From Mnemiopsis leidyi (lineage: Eukaryota; Ctenophora; Tentaculata; Lobata; Bolinopsidae): DNA of 20,177 nt. Location: positions 87,991 through 108,167 of the forward strand of contig JH152779.1 in the NCBI GenBank assembly GCA_000226015.1, written 5' to 3'. Positions 19,499 through 20,177 of this stretch are shown here, one piece after another; position 1 is the stretch's first letter; every line of letters starts with the position of its first letter. The position numbers and the translations under genes are program-made. The notes beneath the pieces were generated by a model, which was not told the origin of the DNA, searched no databases, and was given only the letters and a program-made list of their open reading frames with translations.

Positions 19499-20177
19499 TC
19501 AGCCATACAATCCAACACCCAGCCTGCACGACACTACCCCTTTGATAGCTCAGACCACTCGGTGCCAAACTATCGGCCACCGCAAAACACCACTAGGTTG
19601 TGTATTTGAATTTGCATTTTTGCAAAATGTAATTGTATGACTGAATCAGTTACTGACTTAGCTATCGCAGGACGTAGGGGTTCCAACAGGGATCCCAGGG
19701 CCTAACCCACTTGTAGCTCAACGTATGTTTTATCATTTAAGTTGCCTAGGCCAGATGTGTCACTGGCCCACGAGCAGCTGAATACAGCGATTGCATCAAC
19801 CTATTTTATGAATCTATGACTTAAATATGTTTACAAATTCTACAATCACAGACTTCTTTTGGCGAACTCATTTCATGTTCCCTTAAATAGAGGACACGTT
19901 TTTTTTTAAGTGGTCAAAAAGTCATTTTGCGCGCCGTCTCAAAATTCTTAAGCGCATTATTTTGGTGCGCTGTTCAAAATAGAAGGCTGATTTGCCAAAA
20001 TTGTCTGCTCTATTTTGAAGCAAAAAGTCAGTAGTAATAGATCATGTGGGTATCCTTTTTCTCAGAAGTTCCTGTTTTCAGCAATTCTGACTTAGACAAT
20101 TAATTTGCTCAAAACAGCTGCACTTTGTCACTAGGCTTCAATTATCACTATTGGATATTATAACACAACTCATTTGC
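19499..20177. other. Window end, no gene recognised
   Basis: No coding frame or RNA gene is supported. TTCAAAATAGA near 19973 and CTCTATTTTGAA near 20008 form a short inverted repeat, possibly part of another degenerate DNA element. Confidence 0.35.

Overview
The window looks like nuclear DNA from an animal, probably an invertebrate. It is AT-rich and gene-sparse, its genes are split by short GT-AG introns, and it is littered with remains of LINE retrotransposons and short hairpin (MITE-like) DNA elements. Nothing suggests prokaryotic organisation: there are no operons or ribosome binding sites. I cannot name the species.

Layout. 1-621 holds two LINE retrotransposon protein remnants placed head to head (an ORF1-like piece on the minus strand and the C-terminal end of an RT-type ORF2 on the plus strand). 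1577-2137 is a complete non-autonomous DNA transposon with perfect 26-bp terminal inverted repeats and TA target duplications. It lies just upstream of the best plus-strand gene, a split two-KH-domain RNA-binding protein of MEX-3 type (about 2258-5759, eight inferred exons, 458 codons). From 3121 to 7016 there are at least five unrelated short hairpin elements, two of them inside introns of that gene. 7406-7616 may be an additional or alternative 3' exon. 8054-8188 is a 38-bp satellite; 8859-9260 is the C-terminal end of a second LINE reverse transcriptase (minus strand); 9626-10032 is a tandem duplication. 12197-12766 is an intronless ORF of 189 codons for an unrecognised basic protein ending in a C-x2-C-x4-C-x2-C cluster, followed by a poly(A) signal. 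13981-15457 (minus strand) is a four-exon tetraspanin with an eight-cysteine large extracellular loop. As read here it carries an in-frame TAA at the start of exon 3. The last 4.7 kb has no gene I can support, but it contains CA/GT microsatellites and, at 19086-19193, a striking cluster of the palindrome ATTGGCGCCAAT.

The host genes (RNA-binding regulator, unknown basic protein, membrane scaffold) show no sign of working together; they are neighbours only. The exon models were built by eye from reading frame, splice-site dinucleotides and phase agreement, and no database search was made.
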